From NCBI RefSeq assembly GCF_001649575.2, contig NC_051441.1, positions 16,991,295 to 17,055,294 on the forward strand: a DNA stretch of 64,000 bases, read 5' to 3'. The notes beneath the pieces were generated by a model, which saw only the letters and a list, made by a program, of their open reading frames with translations, ran no database searches and had not been told where the DNA came from. Shown piece after piece: positions 23,136 through 35,700 of this stretch. Made by a program: the position numbers and the translations under genes. The number at the start of each line of letters is the position of its first letter. Within the stretch, counting starts at the first letter, position 1. This DNA is from Kryptolebias marmoratus (Eukaryota > Chordata > Actinopteri > Cyprinodontiformes > Rivulidae).

Positions 23136-26100
23136 TGTTTTGTGCTCTTATTATACTGAAATCCATCAAATCTCTTTGTGTGCACCATGAAGGCCCGATA
23201 TGAATTTTATTGTTAGCAAACATTCATTACGGAACAGTACGTGTGACTTAGAATAATTTTCCAATTAAGGCAATAATTAACTCATCTAATGACCCTATTA
23301 GTGCACCATGACGCATTCTGTTTAATAAAATGTGGAGTCTGCAGGGACAGCAGGCAGCTTGTGTGTTTTTGTATGGAACGCTTGCTGTATACGTGCGCGT
23401 ACACGAGTGTATTTCTGCTGCTCTGTCGCCTTATTTACTGGACAGGAGCCCAGCCTGCCTGCTCCGTAACTACAGCTACACCACTCACCTCCAGCCAGTA
23501 ATTGTGCAATACATTATGTCTGCTTTTAGAGTTTATACCCTTAAAGTACTCTCTGAGGCAAGGTAACTCATCATCCAAACTCGCTTTAATGCAAAGCACA
23601 CCCCCTTACAGTGCCTCTGTTTCCTGATGTGGGATTTGTTTGGTGTTTTACCTTTCAGTTTAATTCATGCTGCTGTGGTTCACACGTCCCATTTCTCACC
23701 TGTAATTCAGTTCAGCTATACACCTTAGCTCTCCCCTTTTCTTGTGTGCGTCATGCAGCCTGTATCGTGTGTGTGATGTCACCAGCGCAGGCTCCAGATG
23801 CAGAATCCAGCCTTCGTTCTGTGACACATCACGCAGAGGGGAAAATGACTGCCAAAAGCAGGCTTTAGTGCAACAACTGGTGTCCGCATGACTGAATGAA
23901 CTCAACTGCCTCTTCTATGTTCCGCCCCCACGAGTCCCAAAGGTACACTTTGCAGCCAAAAGCACCATGCATGTGCATTATTCCACGTGTGCATGTGCAC
24001 CGAGGCTCAGCGAGGGAGAGGGAGAGCAGCTCACACCTCCACCCTGTTGTGCCTGAAGGCTGCAGTCGCAGCCAACCGTCAGGTGGTGAGGAGAGAGGGA
24101 GGAGACGAGGGTGGGGGTGGTGGTGGACGGGAGCTCATTGTGAAAGGTGAAACCATACATCAGAGGTGTTTATGAAATCACAGCCGAAGGGTTAATAGGT
24201 CAGTTAAAGGTTTGTCGACTGCTTTTTCTCCGTCTTCTTCTAAGCCCCAGCTGTCATTCAGCAGCTTCACCGAGGCGCTGAGCTGAATATTTTACCCAAC
24301 ATCATTCTGGAAGATCAAACACTGCTTAGAAAAAGACTTTAATGCTGTAACAGAAGCTTCGGAGAAAGTTTTCATCCTTTAAGTACCGAAGGATCACAGT
24401 CCGCAAGACTTTTTACCTGAAATATTTTGTACATACTTCTGTCGTTGGCAGATTTGAGTTGAATAATAATAAAAATGTTTTACAAGAATCCAATTTTTTA
24501 AAGCAAAGGCAGAAGGAAAGGTAGTTCAGGCTGAATATCGTAACTTATTCTTCTATATATTCACATTTTTCCCTGGTACCCAAATCAATTACAATTTTCA
24601 AATTAAAGTTCTAGCATTCCAAGTTAAATATTAATGTTTAATATTAATATATAGCAAGAAATGGTAATATGTCTCCCTCATATTCTTCCTTAATCTCAAT
24701 TTTCAAGAAAGAAATGCAAATAAAGAATATGTAATTTCATCCATCTATTGTCTTTCCCGGCTTGATCCTGGTGTTTATTTCTTTTAATCATTAGGCAAAA
24801 AGCAGACAGGTCACCTCCCTATCATTACTTTTTTTGTATATTTTACATTTAAATTGTGGTCTATTTTATTTACAAACCTTTCCCCTGTTCCTAGAAACCT
24901 AAAGGTTATAAAGAAACTCGTCCACAATCCTGACATGCTCTGTACCGACTGTAGACCAGCAGACCACCAAACCATTTTTCTTTATTCTCCTCATCACCGC
25001 CGCCTGCTCCTTCTTTTGATTTTTCTGTGGCTTTATGTAAATGCCGTGTCCAGCGGGGGGGGAAATCTGCTAATTGATCCTGGCGCTGATTGCAGGGCCG
25101 CTGTCGCAGGACGACGGCAGCAGCGGCGGAAAGAGAGACAAACAAGCCAGTGGTGGAGGGGTGGAGCAGAGAAAAAGAGTGGATTGGTGTCTCACGTGCA
25201 AAGGACAGATGAAACAGGAGGACAGAGGAAGATGAAAGAGGGAGGGAGCACACGCATGAGAGGAAGGAGGAGAATAATAGACAGTCGAGAGTATGTGCGT
25301 GCGCAGGGGAGGGAGGGTGAATCAAATATTTGTAATGGCCAAGTTGAAGGTAGCCGGTTGCTGGTTTAATGGCTTGATGACTCCAATGGGCCTTTGTGGG
25401 CCTTTTAGATATTGTTGAGGTTAAAAAGCTTTGGCAGCCACAGACGAGGCCTGTCACTGCCGAGCGCAGAGGGACTGGGAGCACTGGCCAAGTGTCTGTC
25501 TTAATGTGTGTATAGCTGATAACAATGAATGTAAATGTGAGGAAATCAAGTTCTCTCTTTTACAGTCATTTTAGAAGAGAGACAAACCCAGAGGAGATGG
25601 AAATTACCAAAAGGGGGGTCATTGCTGTTGACACAAACAGCATACTGATTTAACATCATGTCCTGTACACCGTATGTTTAAACTGTATTAATATCGTATT
25701 AGAAAATTGCCTTTACATCCTGGCACATAATGCTGGAATTACAAATGTAAAGTTATTACACCAGCTTTACGGAAAAGAAGAGGAAAAAAAAAACAATTAT
25801 TTGGCTTGGCGACATTTTCCAAAAAGCCATTTAACAGAAGAAAGATAATACACTGTGAATAATACGCAGCTGAAATGGGAAAATGGTGACAAGTCATTTG
25901 AGCTGGCTTTTTTTTGTGTGTATTGTTTTTTTTTAAGAAAGCACAACCTCAGACTGACATGAAGACACACAATTACAGAATAGCCAAGGCCAAAAATGAA
26001 GACAATCATCTTCTGTCATTGCCATTTAGGTAAAATCAGAATCATATAGGTATCTCACTGAACCATGAAGCAACCAGCGAGCTGTGCAATTTTTGAAAAT

Positions 26101-26139
26101 CATGACTTTTTTTGTGCACAGGGTTTAGAAAACTGTATT
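23136..26139. other. non-coding intron; possible conserved element and overlapping antisense frames
   Basis: The opposing 171- and 192-codon frames at 24854-25369 (+) and 24906-25484 (-) overlap each other and have no domains. 23215-23345 is unique and rich in TAATTA-like homeodomain cores. I see no exon. Confidence 0.4.
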
Positions 26140-26560
26140 CTAACCCATGCATATTATATTATTGTCCACTTTGTTACCACCTTGGCAGCCTCCCCCCATG
26201 TTTTTGATTTAATCTAGTACATTTTTTAAATGACGATAGGTTGGTTTGGACCAGTTTTTTTAATAATAATTATTTATTGTCTGTAAGGTTTTTAGATCTG
26301 TAGCCTTGGATGTTTTCAGTAAACAACTCAAGTGCTCTAACATGTAGGAAACTAAAATCAGACAGGTTTAAGATGCCTTTGGCAATCATTTTTAAAAGAA
26401 ATTTGAGACACAAATTACAAAAATGTTTTAAATTTAAGTGACAAGGCTATGAGTCTCTGTGACTCACACAAGGAAATCAGGAACCCCTGGGAATGTTTTT
26501 GGACCTTTTAGGGAGTCCCTCGTGAATGCCGTTTGCCAGCTACTCGCAACAGTCACAGCC
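26140..26560 (+). repeat. dispersed repeat family C, copy 2 (degraded)
   Basis: Contains TTGTTACCACCTTGGCAGCC, a CATGTTTTTGATTTAATCTA strip and AAATTTGAGACACAAATTAC, matching 6652-7205 in order and spacing. Confidence 0.5.
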
Positions 26561-27834
26561 CGTTGGAATAATACATTCTCAGCATGGCCGAGGTTTTCCC
26601 AAAACAACTATAGCTTTTTTCTTCTTCTTACATTATCTACCACTTCATCCCAATGTTTAACCTTTTCAGTACACAGCTGAGGTGTGATAGTAAGCACAAA
26701 AGATCAGGAGAAAGTGAGCCAGACATTTAAAAACCATTAAAAATTGCACCATTGCTGTTGTGGGTACAAGCACATACACAAAGTAAAAGTGAGAATGTAT
26801 GTAAAAAGGTTACACACGGATACATCAAACACTGAGTTTGTCCATTTTTCTCACCAGAAACACCATTTTACGTGCTGACGAGACGTGCAAATGCAGAAGA
26901 AAAAGTTTGTTTTGCAAAATATCTGTTAGTTTGGACTCAGATGCGCCATTCCTTTCCAAAAGCACCTCAGAAATTTCTTTCCCGTTTTGTTTGGTTGATG
27001 TTCAGAATCACCTGCCTTACACATACACACACATATACACACACACGCAGCCTCTATAGGTCATCTCTGTATTGCACCTTCCATTGCACTTTTAGGGGCG
27101 TTTATACTACAAACAAACACAAGATGTTTGTAGTAGCCATCATAAAGATGCAAATGCATGAATGAAAGTAAGCATGTTAATCAGATCCTAATCAATTCCT
27201 AATCACAGGACTCCGACTCTCAACCGAGCCCTTCTCCCCCCCTCCCAATAAATCGCACTGTGATATTAATGTAAAACACATGCAGCAGAAAAGAGTGACT
27301 GTGAATTAGCAGCAACTTGATAAGGCTCTGATTTACTTTGGCAGACTGAATTGCAAGGCTGATGGCAGATAGCAAGGCTCAATTACATGCATGAGTTGTT
27401 TCCCGTGAACGTGTTGTTGGTTTGGTAACAATTGCCCTCCTGTGCATCTATTAGCAGTGATTACATTTAAATGGCTGCGCTAAAAAAAAAATCACCCAGC
27501 AAAAAATTGTGTCAAAATATCATGACCATAAAAAAATGTTGGGATATTAAGTTGTGTCAGTGAAGCGAACTGGCACAAGTAAACTGCGTTTGTAACTGTA
27601 ATTATAGGAGAAAAATATGTAGGAATTAGTGTTTCTAAGGACTCACAAAGGGCTGATTAAGTCTAAAGTTATTCACCAGTCAGATTCCTTCCATTTAGCC
27701 TGAAGCTACACACTCTCCCTTGTTTCTCCTACATCTACACGCAACCTAAATTCATTTGGTGCTAATGGATTCAACACACACATGGGTGTTTTTACACACT
27801 CGTAGAGGTAACTAGATGTACACCCAAACAAGGA
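26561..27834. other. non-coding intron, unique-looking stretch
   Basis: 27180-27480 lacks any repeat family and is mixed in composition, with several TAAT cores (CTAATCAATTCCTAATCACA). It is a candidate conserved non-coding element but unproven. Short CA tracts occur near 27020-27050. Confidence 0.35.
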
Positions 27835-28225
27835 ACCTGGTGTTGACATTCTTTATTAAAGGCCTTGCTGTCCTTGAAAGAATGCATATCGCCCGCTGCC
27901 TTTCAGGCCAGAGTTTTAGACTCAGATCAGACAGCGTTTGTAGCCGTTTTGGTCAAACCTTGAAAATAAAGTTATGCAAAAGCTCATGTGTCACTGTTTG
28001 TGTTGTGAAAGATACTCGGGTACTACCACGTCAAATTTTAGCTCAATTTCTGTAAAAATGACTGAACTGTACCAGTTTTTTTGCTTTGCAGCCATCTTGA
28101 ATCAAGTAGACTCTAAAAGTTAATCAGTCGTAGATTTTAATCCTGTGATTACTTTCTGCAAGTTTCATTAAAATTAGACCAGTGTTTCACAAGCTATTTT
28201 GCTAACAGACAGACACGTGAACATG
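27835..28225 (-). repeat. dispersed repeat family A, copy 7 (near full length)
   Basis: Runs from AAAGGCCTTGCTGTCCTTGA through ATATCGCCCGCTGCCTTTCA and TACTACCACGTCAAATTTTA to GCTAACAGACAGACACGTGA. It gives the module order for the family. Confidence 0.7.
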
Positions 28226-29439
28226 TGCTCCATGTTAGCATCTTTGGAGACTGTGTAAAGGAGAGGGAGGCAGCATGCAGAGTACAGGAGGGTTTTAAAT
28301 GCTTGGGGTAGATTTTTACGAAGCCAAAACAAGGTTAGTCAGTCAGCGAGGAAAGACTGGAAGGAGTGCAGCAAGAAAGCGGCACATGCAGATCGGCTTA
28401 TTGTCTTAGCCGTCCTTCCCGCATGTTGTGTTGCGCAGACATCCCCCTGCCACTGTCACGCCAATAAAACAGATTTGAATTTTAATTTCAGCAGCAGTGA
28501 ATGCAGCGCGCTCCTCACTGGGGGAGCCGTGCGACTGCGAGAGGAGGTTGTGTACGCAGGGAGGGTGGTCCGTGTGAGTCACAGATGAGAAATGAACACA
28601 TAAACCTTCCTCGGCTTTCTCTTTAGCACGTGCCTTTGAGTCATTTTTCTCTCATCATTTTAGGGATACAGAACATTTATTACACCTGTCAGGGAGCTGC
28701 TGCTGCTGCTGCTGCTTCCAGGACTTCTCCTTTAGCTGTGCCTTCAAGCAAATGTTTTCAAAAATACTTTATCTAAATGCAGGACATCGGTAGAGAAAGC
28801 CTGAGATAACAGATAACAGGGCTGCAGAGAGAAGGTGGTCTTTGCTTTGGGAGGCATAAAACTGGAGGTGAAAATCAAATGTGAAGGGGGTTAGAGAGGG
28901 TGGTCTCAGCACTGACAGTGGCTGAGAGTGACTCTTCATCATGCTGCCAGGAAAAGAACACGGAAGCACAAATCAGCGCCGCTCTGCCTTCACCTCTCAC
29001 TCGCTTCCTCCTCCCTTTCCTCTCCTCCATCTGAGCACTGCGTGTTCCAACCACATCTACAGGTTAAAGACGATCTTTAAGGTGAACGTTAACCCCGCAA
29101 CGCTGGTGTTGCACATACAGTATGTTTTTCAGGATAAACATGTAGAATCCGGGGTGAGGTGAGGTTGAGAAAGCCTGATGGTGGGAAGATACGAATAGAT
29201 CCGCGTGTGTGTCTGCGCGCGTGAGACTGAAGTGTGTTTTTGTAGCGTGGAGTGGTGAGAAACAGACCCCAGCGTGGTGATGGCTTTGTGCCTGCAGCTG
29301 GCAGCGCAGCTCAGGTGCTACCTGGGATGTGCGATAGATGGAGATTTGGAAGGAGGAAGGGGACAAATAAGGGAGCGAGCAACAGGAGAACAACATGGAA
29401 AGCAAGAAATGAGGGAACAAGTTGAAGAGAATGCAAAAA
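28226..29439. other. non-coding intron with a (CTG)n tract
   Basis: A CTG run of six units sits at about 28696-28714. No exon or dispersed family recognised. The 131-codon minus frame 29064-29459 is unsupported. Confidence 0.4.
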
Positions 29440-29850
29440 AATAAATAAAGGCCAAGCATTCATGCCAGAGTGTTGGGCTAAGATTATCCTATGATGAGAA
29501 ATAACAGATTTAGAGCAGTCAAACCTCAAAAATAACAATTTATGCAAAATGCATAATGTGAAAAACTCTCAGGTACTACCACAACAAGTTTCAGCTCAAT
29601 ATCTGTAAGACGGGCTCAGATATAGCCACTTTTGTGTTGGCAAATGTCCTTTACTTGTGGCAGCCATCTTGAGCTGGATTGACTCCACAAGTCAATCAGT
29701 TTTATATGTACATCCAGTAATTACTTCCTGAAAGTTTCATTAAAATCCATCCAGTGGTTCATGAGATATTTTGGTAACAGACAGACAGACACACACACAC
29801 ACATTCAAAATCATTATTGTCCGCCATTGCTTTTCAGCAGTGGACGATAA
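29440..29850 (-). repeat. dispersed repeat family A, copy 8 (full length)
   Basis: From AAAGGCCAAGCATTCATGCC to GCAGTGGACGATAACAGG, about 400 bp. All modules are present in order, including CAGCCATCTTGAGCTGGATT and TGGTTCATGAGATATTTTGG, and an ACAGACAGACAGACACACAC tract. Confidence 0.7.
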
Positions 29851-31154
29851 CAGGAGGCTGGGATAAAGAGGAAAGAGGTATAACTCGAGGAGAGGTGAGA
29901 ATCTGGGATTTCAGATATATGTGCAAGCGAGGGCAGGAGATTGAAATCAGAAGATATGTCAGGGGTGGATGAGATAGGAGTGGACAGACAGAGAGATTGG
30001 AGTGGAATAAATGGATAAATAACATCCCTCGTTCGGATCATCCCCCCACCACCACCACCATCACACACACACACACACACCCTTCCCTTCACACAGCTCG
30101 TCTCTGACTCTTATTCCTCCCGCTCAGACCAGCGTTGCCTTTCCTTCTGCGCAGGCTCTGCCTCATGACTCGCTAAACCACTTTACAGCAGCCTGGAGAC
30201 ACTGTGGTGAACCTCCGTTGTCCCCGTTGTCCCTGTTCCCATTCGCACCTCTGAGGTTTACACCCCTCCTTTAGTGAGAACCACGTTGACATCTTAACCC
30301 GGCCTCTCCTCCCCCGACACGTTTTCCTCGTCTTCTTTCATTACGTCTCATTTTATGGAGACCGCATGTATCTGGATCCTGCGTCTGAGTTATGGGTCTT
30401 AATTTATGTTTGAGATGATGAAAAACGCAGCGAACAAGCAGTTTAGTTGGGCTTTTAAACGAAAGAAATGACCTTTACTTTCACATACTGAGGTGTGATT
30501 TGTTTTGGATGAATAAGCATGAGTCATAATTCATTTTAGCACTGGATGTTTGGCAGCGCTATCCATCATGGAGCCCATTCAACACCTGTGCTTCGCTGTT
30601 ATCGTCTAAAACTTATTTGTAGACAAGTTTTGCCATTTTGGAGAGACAGAAAGCCTCTTTATTGTCTGGATTTATACTTGATTAACTAGGTATCTGAGTA
30701 TATTTCCAGACTTTAGTTGCATCTTAGGCCATCCAGAACTGAACAAACCTGGGTAACCTGTCTGGTATTTGGCTGGAGAAGTTCAGACAGGATAAATAAT
30801 TAGTCTGACAAGAAACTGTCAAACCTTGTTAGTCTTACAAGCTTTTACTAATTATGGCAGGTTTTGGCCTGGACGACATTTGCTTTAGTTTCTCAAGCAC
30901 TAGGTCACTGCTTTCAATTTAACATTTATTGATTTTCGTACCTAAAAGCACAGCAAATTACACAAGTTCTTCTGTAGCTGCTAGATAGCTAATTTACTAC
31001 ACTAAACATCCATGAAATATTATCTCTGGGCAATTTATTATTTCTATCTGCTAATTTCTTTTAAAGCTAAAATGCTGTTGCTTAACCGTCTACACAACTG
31101 CACACTTCATTTACAGTAAATAAAGATGGCCGGGTGTTTTGCAAAACAGTCTTG
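29851..31154. other. non-coding intron; compound CAC/CA microsatellite
   Basis: CCACCACCACCACCATCACA followed by a CA run, about 30044-30081. No exon recognised. Confidence 0.45.
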
Positions 31155-31246
31155 AAGGGATAGCTCTGATTTTCGTTTGGAGTTTTTATGAGTAATCAGT
31201 ATCTTACCTGCAGCAGAGCGCAGTCTGAGAACCTCATCTGTCACCG
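31155..31246 (+). mobile_element. fold-back MITE family B, copy 5 (left end)
   Basis: AAGGGATAGCTCTGATTTTC, then GAGTAATCAGTATCTTACCT and GCAGCAGAGCGCAGTCTGAG. The wording matches the 40.3-kb copy rather than those at 9-18 kb, so it belongs to a second subfamily. Truncated after the left arm. Confidence 0.65.
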
Positions 31247-32650
31247 CTGCAAAAAATTTTTTGCACAGCCAAAAGACTGCTGGAAAAAATGCTTTTTGAC
31301 AAACAAAAGAAAAAAAAGTTTTTTACTTTTATACCAAGAGAAAGCATTTAAATCTAATCCTAACTTGGAAAATGCAATCTTGTTTTGGTTCCTTACGAAA
31401 TGACAACACCAACAAAACTTTTAATCTAAAATATCTAACACAAAAACAGATGTTACACATTAATTCATCATTACTCCTGCCTTAATATTCATTCAGCTGC
31501 TCCCCAGAATCTCACCCAGGAAACGCTGAATACAGAAGCTCTACGTTGTTTTTACACTCTGTCTTCCCTGCAGCCACCCTGTTTAGCCTCCTTAGCCTGG
31601 CTGTAGAAGAAACACACATATACACACATAGTATTACCATTCTACAAGGACCAGGGGACAAACATAAGCAGCAGCAGCAGCAGCAGCAGGGAAAGCATCA
31701 GACTGCAGAGGCCCCTCGGTGGGTCCTCTGCTAAACTTAGAGCAGAAATGGGCCAAAGAGGAACAGTCGGTGCGGTTATGTGTCTCTGCCTGAGTCGAAC
31801 ACTGTCTTATTAGCTCAAGGTGTGAAACAAAACCAATTTCACTACATTGCGTCTCTTGTTCAGTTTAATTTGCTCCTTCCTTCTTTGCTTCCTTTTCAGT
31901 CTTCCCGTCCTTTAAATACCTGGAGGCGTGCTGTGGATATAGTGGGGGAGTCACTTTGCTATCAAAACGACTTTGGGGCGAATTTTAGTCAAATATTTTA
32001 ATGAAGACATGTCCCTTTTTTAATTAGGACTCAAAAAGTACTTAAAAAGGTCACTGTTAATTAGACGATGCTTTGACAAATGTTGAAGCTAATTAAGCTT
32101 GTATGTGTTTGATTAGAGATAAGTAGGCTTCCTTGATAAGAGATGTGATGATGAGAAGAGTGAGGCAGAAGGAAAAAGGGGAGAGTGAGGGGAGGTTTAA
32201 TTGAGGTAGAGATAATAATTTTGCGTGTGTGTTTGCCTGTCAGTGAAGTGAGAAAGCACAAGCGACAGAAAGGAGAAAACGGGGGGGAAGAGAGAGGAGG
32301 ACTTATCAATACGTAATTTCAGAGCATGTGGTAATGGCGGCTTTCGGCTTAGAGGCTTCATCAGATATGAGCGTGTGGATGTGTGTGTGTTTATATCCTT
32401 TTCTGCTGTGAGTCGGAGCGTGAACGCCTGTGGCTGTGGCGAGTTTATATCTCCTTCCCACCGTCTTTCAAATTCCCTACATTCAAGCGAAGGCCAGCTG
32501 TTCCCTCTCTCCGCACCTCCCACTCCAGCGCTCTCTTTTATCATCCCTCCATCCTCTTTCCCTCGCTCTCAGCGTCTCTCTTTCGCTCTCTCTCACTGGC
32601 TGGCTTTGCTTTCCATCAGGCGGTGCAGCAGTCAATAGCAAACCCCCCCC
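31247..32650. other. non-coding intron; (GCA)7 tract; pyrimidine-rich before the gap
   Basis: A GCA run lies at 31668-31690. 32460-32640 is C/T-rich and ends in a run of C immediately before the gap. Open frames reported across this block (32383-32963) read through unknown bases and are not real. Confidence 0.45.
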
Positions 32651-32710
32651 NNNNNNNNNNNNNNNNNNNNNNNNNNNNNNNNNNNNNNNNNNNNNNNNNN
32701 NNNNNNNNNN
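32651..32710. other. assembly gap (60 N)
   Basis: A run of 60 unknown bases, entered from poly-C and left into AGTTCAAGTTCAAAGGATCC. The true length cannot be known from the sequence, so an exon could be hidden here. A single N also occurs at 49062. Confidence 0.95.
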
Positions 32711-35700
32711 AGTTCAAGTTCAAAGGATCCTTTATAGGCAGGATAGAAATATGCAATGCCAAAAAACTCCCAGAAACAGACTCCACTGGCTCTCTTTGGC
32801 TTCCTATATCAGTCTTTACATCCTATTTTTAATCACACAATCAGACAAAACCCTTTATTGTGCATATGGCACAAAAGGTTTAATAAAAGTTGCTGAAAGC
32901 TTTTACTTTTTGGGATCCAATCAGGGTGTAATCTCATCTTTTATGATATACAGAATGTTTTAGTGAATTTAGCATAGATAATCATTCTGGATGCAAGCTA
33001 TACCATTCATTCATTAAATGATGCAAAGTCAACACTAGAATTATGCTTTTTCTCATTTCTGTACAGTAAATACATTAGGAGGACATTGCAAACAACCACA
33101 CAGCCTGGCAAATTACTGGAAATGGACAATCATTGTCCAAGTGTGAAATGATAGTATTTTTCCTCTATAGTCAAGGTGCTCTAATCTGAACAGCATATTT
33201 ATCCTTTTTGATTCATATTTATGTACATCTGTTACAAACCAAAGGACCCAAAATGCTAGAGGGAAGCCATCAAGTGATGTGATATTTATTACAAAACAAA
33301 ACGAAAACAAGAGCACCACAGACGCAGGACAAACTGAACTTAATAAGACAGAAAAACTGGAGCCAAACTGATCTCTAGGTAAGGTGACACAGACAAGAAG
33401 ATGGTGAAAGAATGTGTCAAATAACAAAATAAACTGTAATTTGGTGATTTACCAACAGCTGAGTAACAAACAGAAAGTAGGTGAGACAAGATATAATGAG
33501 CATGAGCACAGGATCTACCAAAATAAAACAGGAAGTATGACTAACAATACAAAAACATCCAGAAAACCAGGATTGTGTGTGAATTGTTCACTATTGTTAA
33601 CTATATAGTGCCCTATATAGTGAATCAGACATTTTTAGTGGCCTTCGAAATTAATGGACTAGAAACTTGCCCCTATAAAACAATAAAAAGTGCACAGAAG
33701 TTTAAAAAGCAAAAGATTATTGTCTTAAAGTCAGGAGAGCATTTCAGAGTATCTAACACCAAACTGAATACTTGGCACATAACGGTGACTAAAGATGAAC
33801 ACAGTAATCAGAAACAATAAAAAAAAAACAATGCCTAAGCGAAACACACGAACCATAACAATATTCATTTTAAATGACACAAATTAAAAAACTTTAGCTT
33901 GGCATTTTAATCTACCAAACAAACAGTTTTACATTTTTACTTGATAAAAATCAATCTTTAACCATACGCGTCTCCTGCTGTTTTTGTATAATTTTATCAA
34001 AGTGCCTCCGAAACAAAAAGGAATTATAGTTTTCACAGCTGGAATAATGACACGGTGCAAATGTACTTTCTGTTTTGACATTTAAACAGACGTGCACAGA
34101 ATGCCGGGAACGAAAGCGCAAATGTTTTCTTTTCTTGACCTGTGCGGTCCCCATCTTCCCGTTTATGTGCATTACGCGATCACGGTACGATGCACTTTCC
34201 TGTTAAGCAACACGCCTCATGGTGTTTTACTGCGTCGTTACAAGCGTGCGAGAGTGATAAAGCGCATGATTTGTCACTCGGCGTATCGCGTTGTGTGTTT
34301 GAGTGGTGCCACAGCTGTGAGTGTGCGTGAGTGTATGTTCAAATGTCCTTTTATATGCGAGAAGATGTTTGTGCTTCAAACTATTCAAATGGGAGTGTGT
34401 TTTGTGTGTTTCAGAGCAGGAGTGGAAGCGGGTCTAGCTCTTTTTTGCAGCCACCGATGTGCCCCTGTGTGTGTAATTGAAATACCTGAGTTATTGACTT
34501 TCCCCTCCCTTCAAGTCAAATAACTGCTTCAGGAGTGTGTGAGTGCACTTATTTGGAGGCTCTGGGGCAGAGCAAGCAACTATGGAGCTCCGTGGCCCGT
34601 CACCCATGGAATAGGGACACACTCACAAACACACACATATGAACGTGCTTTACTTTGACTATAGCTGCACAAAAGCAGCCAAACAGAGGCTCAGGCGCAC
34701 CAACACACATATCTGGTTTAATTTAGACATACTAATTACGCAGAAGGTTGGAGACATGTTGACTCACACATAGTGAAACAGATATACCCCCTCCGCCTCA
34801 CACACAAACACACCGTCGTTTCCTGCAAAGAAGGGCACCGATGTCCCGGTTCTGTCTTCCCCTCTCTGACAGCAGCAGTCCTCTGTGGTGAAGCGGCTCA
34901 GGCTTAGCATCCTCCCTGTGTAAATGCCTGGCCGTCTGCCTGACACACATACACACACACGCAGACAAACACACACCTCCGTTTGCCTGCTCCTTCTCTG
35001 ACTCCTGGCTTTCTGCCCCCTTCCCTGCTCGCTCGCTTCGTACAGGATCACAGCCATCTGCCAGCATGGCCTCCTCTCCTCCATTCATCCCATTGTCACC
35101 ACACTGTCCTCTGCATCTGCCCCTCTGTAGGCTTTGGATTTTAGCTGCATCCAATCTGCCTTTTTCTTTTTTTTTTGTACAACTCTCTCTCTTTTATTCC
35201 AGCTTGGCTCATTTCTATCTTTCCTTTTAGTTTCTCTTGGTTCTTTCATCTGCAACCTTCTCCATAGTTTTTGTTTTTTATCTGCCCCTTGCTGTATTTC
35301 TCCATCTCTCTCTGCCCCGTCTCCACCAGCCATTCATCCCACTGTATCATTTGTTGTAGCGTGTTGTTGTCTGTGTACAGTAGCCAGCGCTGACGTCAGC
35401 AGTGCATCCACAGAGAAGACAGCGAGCGGCTCAGCAGCATATTCAAAGCAATTCTGGCCGGCTTCCTGTGTCTGGCTGACTGACTCACTGGCCTCTCTAC
35501 CCCCTGTGGGAATTTTAATACTCACTAATCGATCACTTGGTGCCAACGGAGGTGATAATGTGACCAAACCCTAATTGTTGTCGCTGTAAATGAAGAGCAA
35601 TGTGTTAATTTAAGTCCGTCCCCGTCGCTGCTTCTTTACACTTTTTGCATTTTTCTTCCTCTTTCTTTTCACGCGTTCTTTTCTCAAAGGCTAATGAAAA

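Noticed and set aside
24854..25484. Opposing 171- and 192-codon frames
   Set aside because: They overlap on opposite strands and neither shows family motifs; likely chance in GC-richer DNA.
32383..32963. Open frames of 149 and 177 codons
   Set aside because: They exist only because the 60 unknown bases are read as sense codons.
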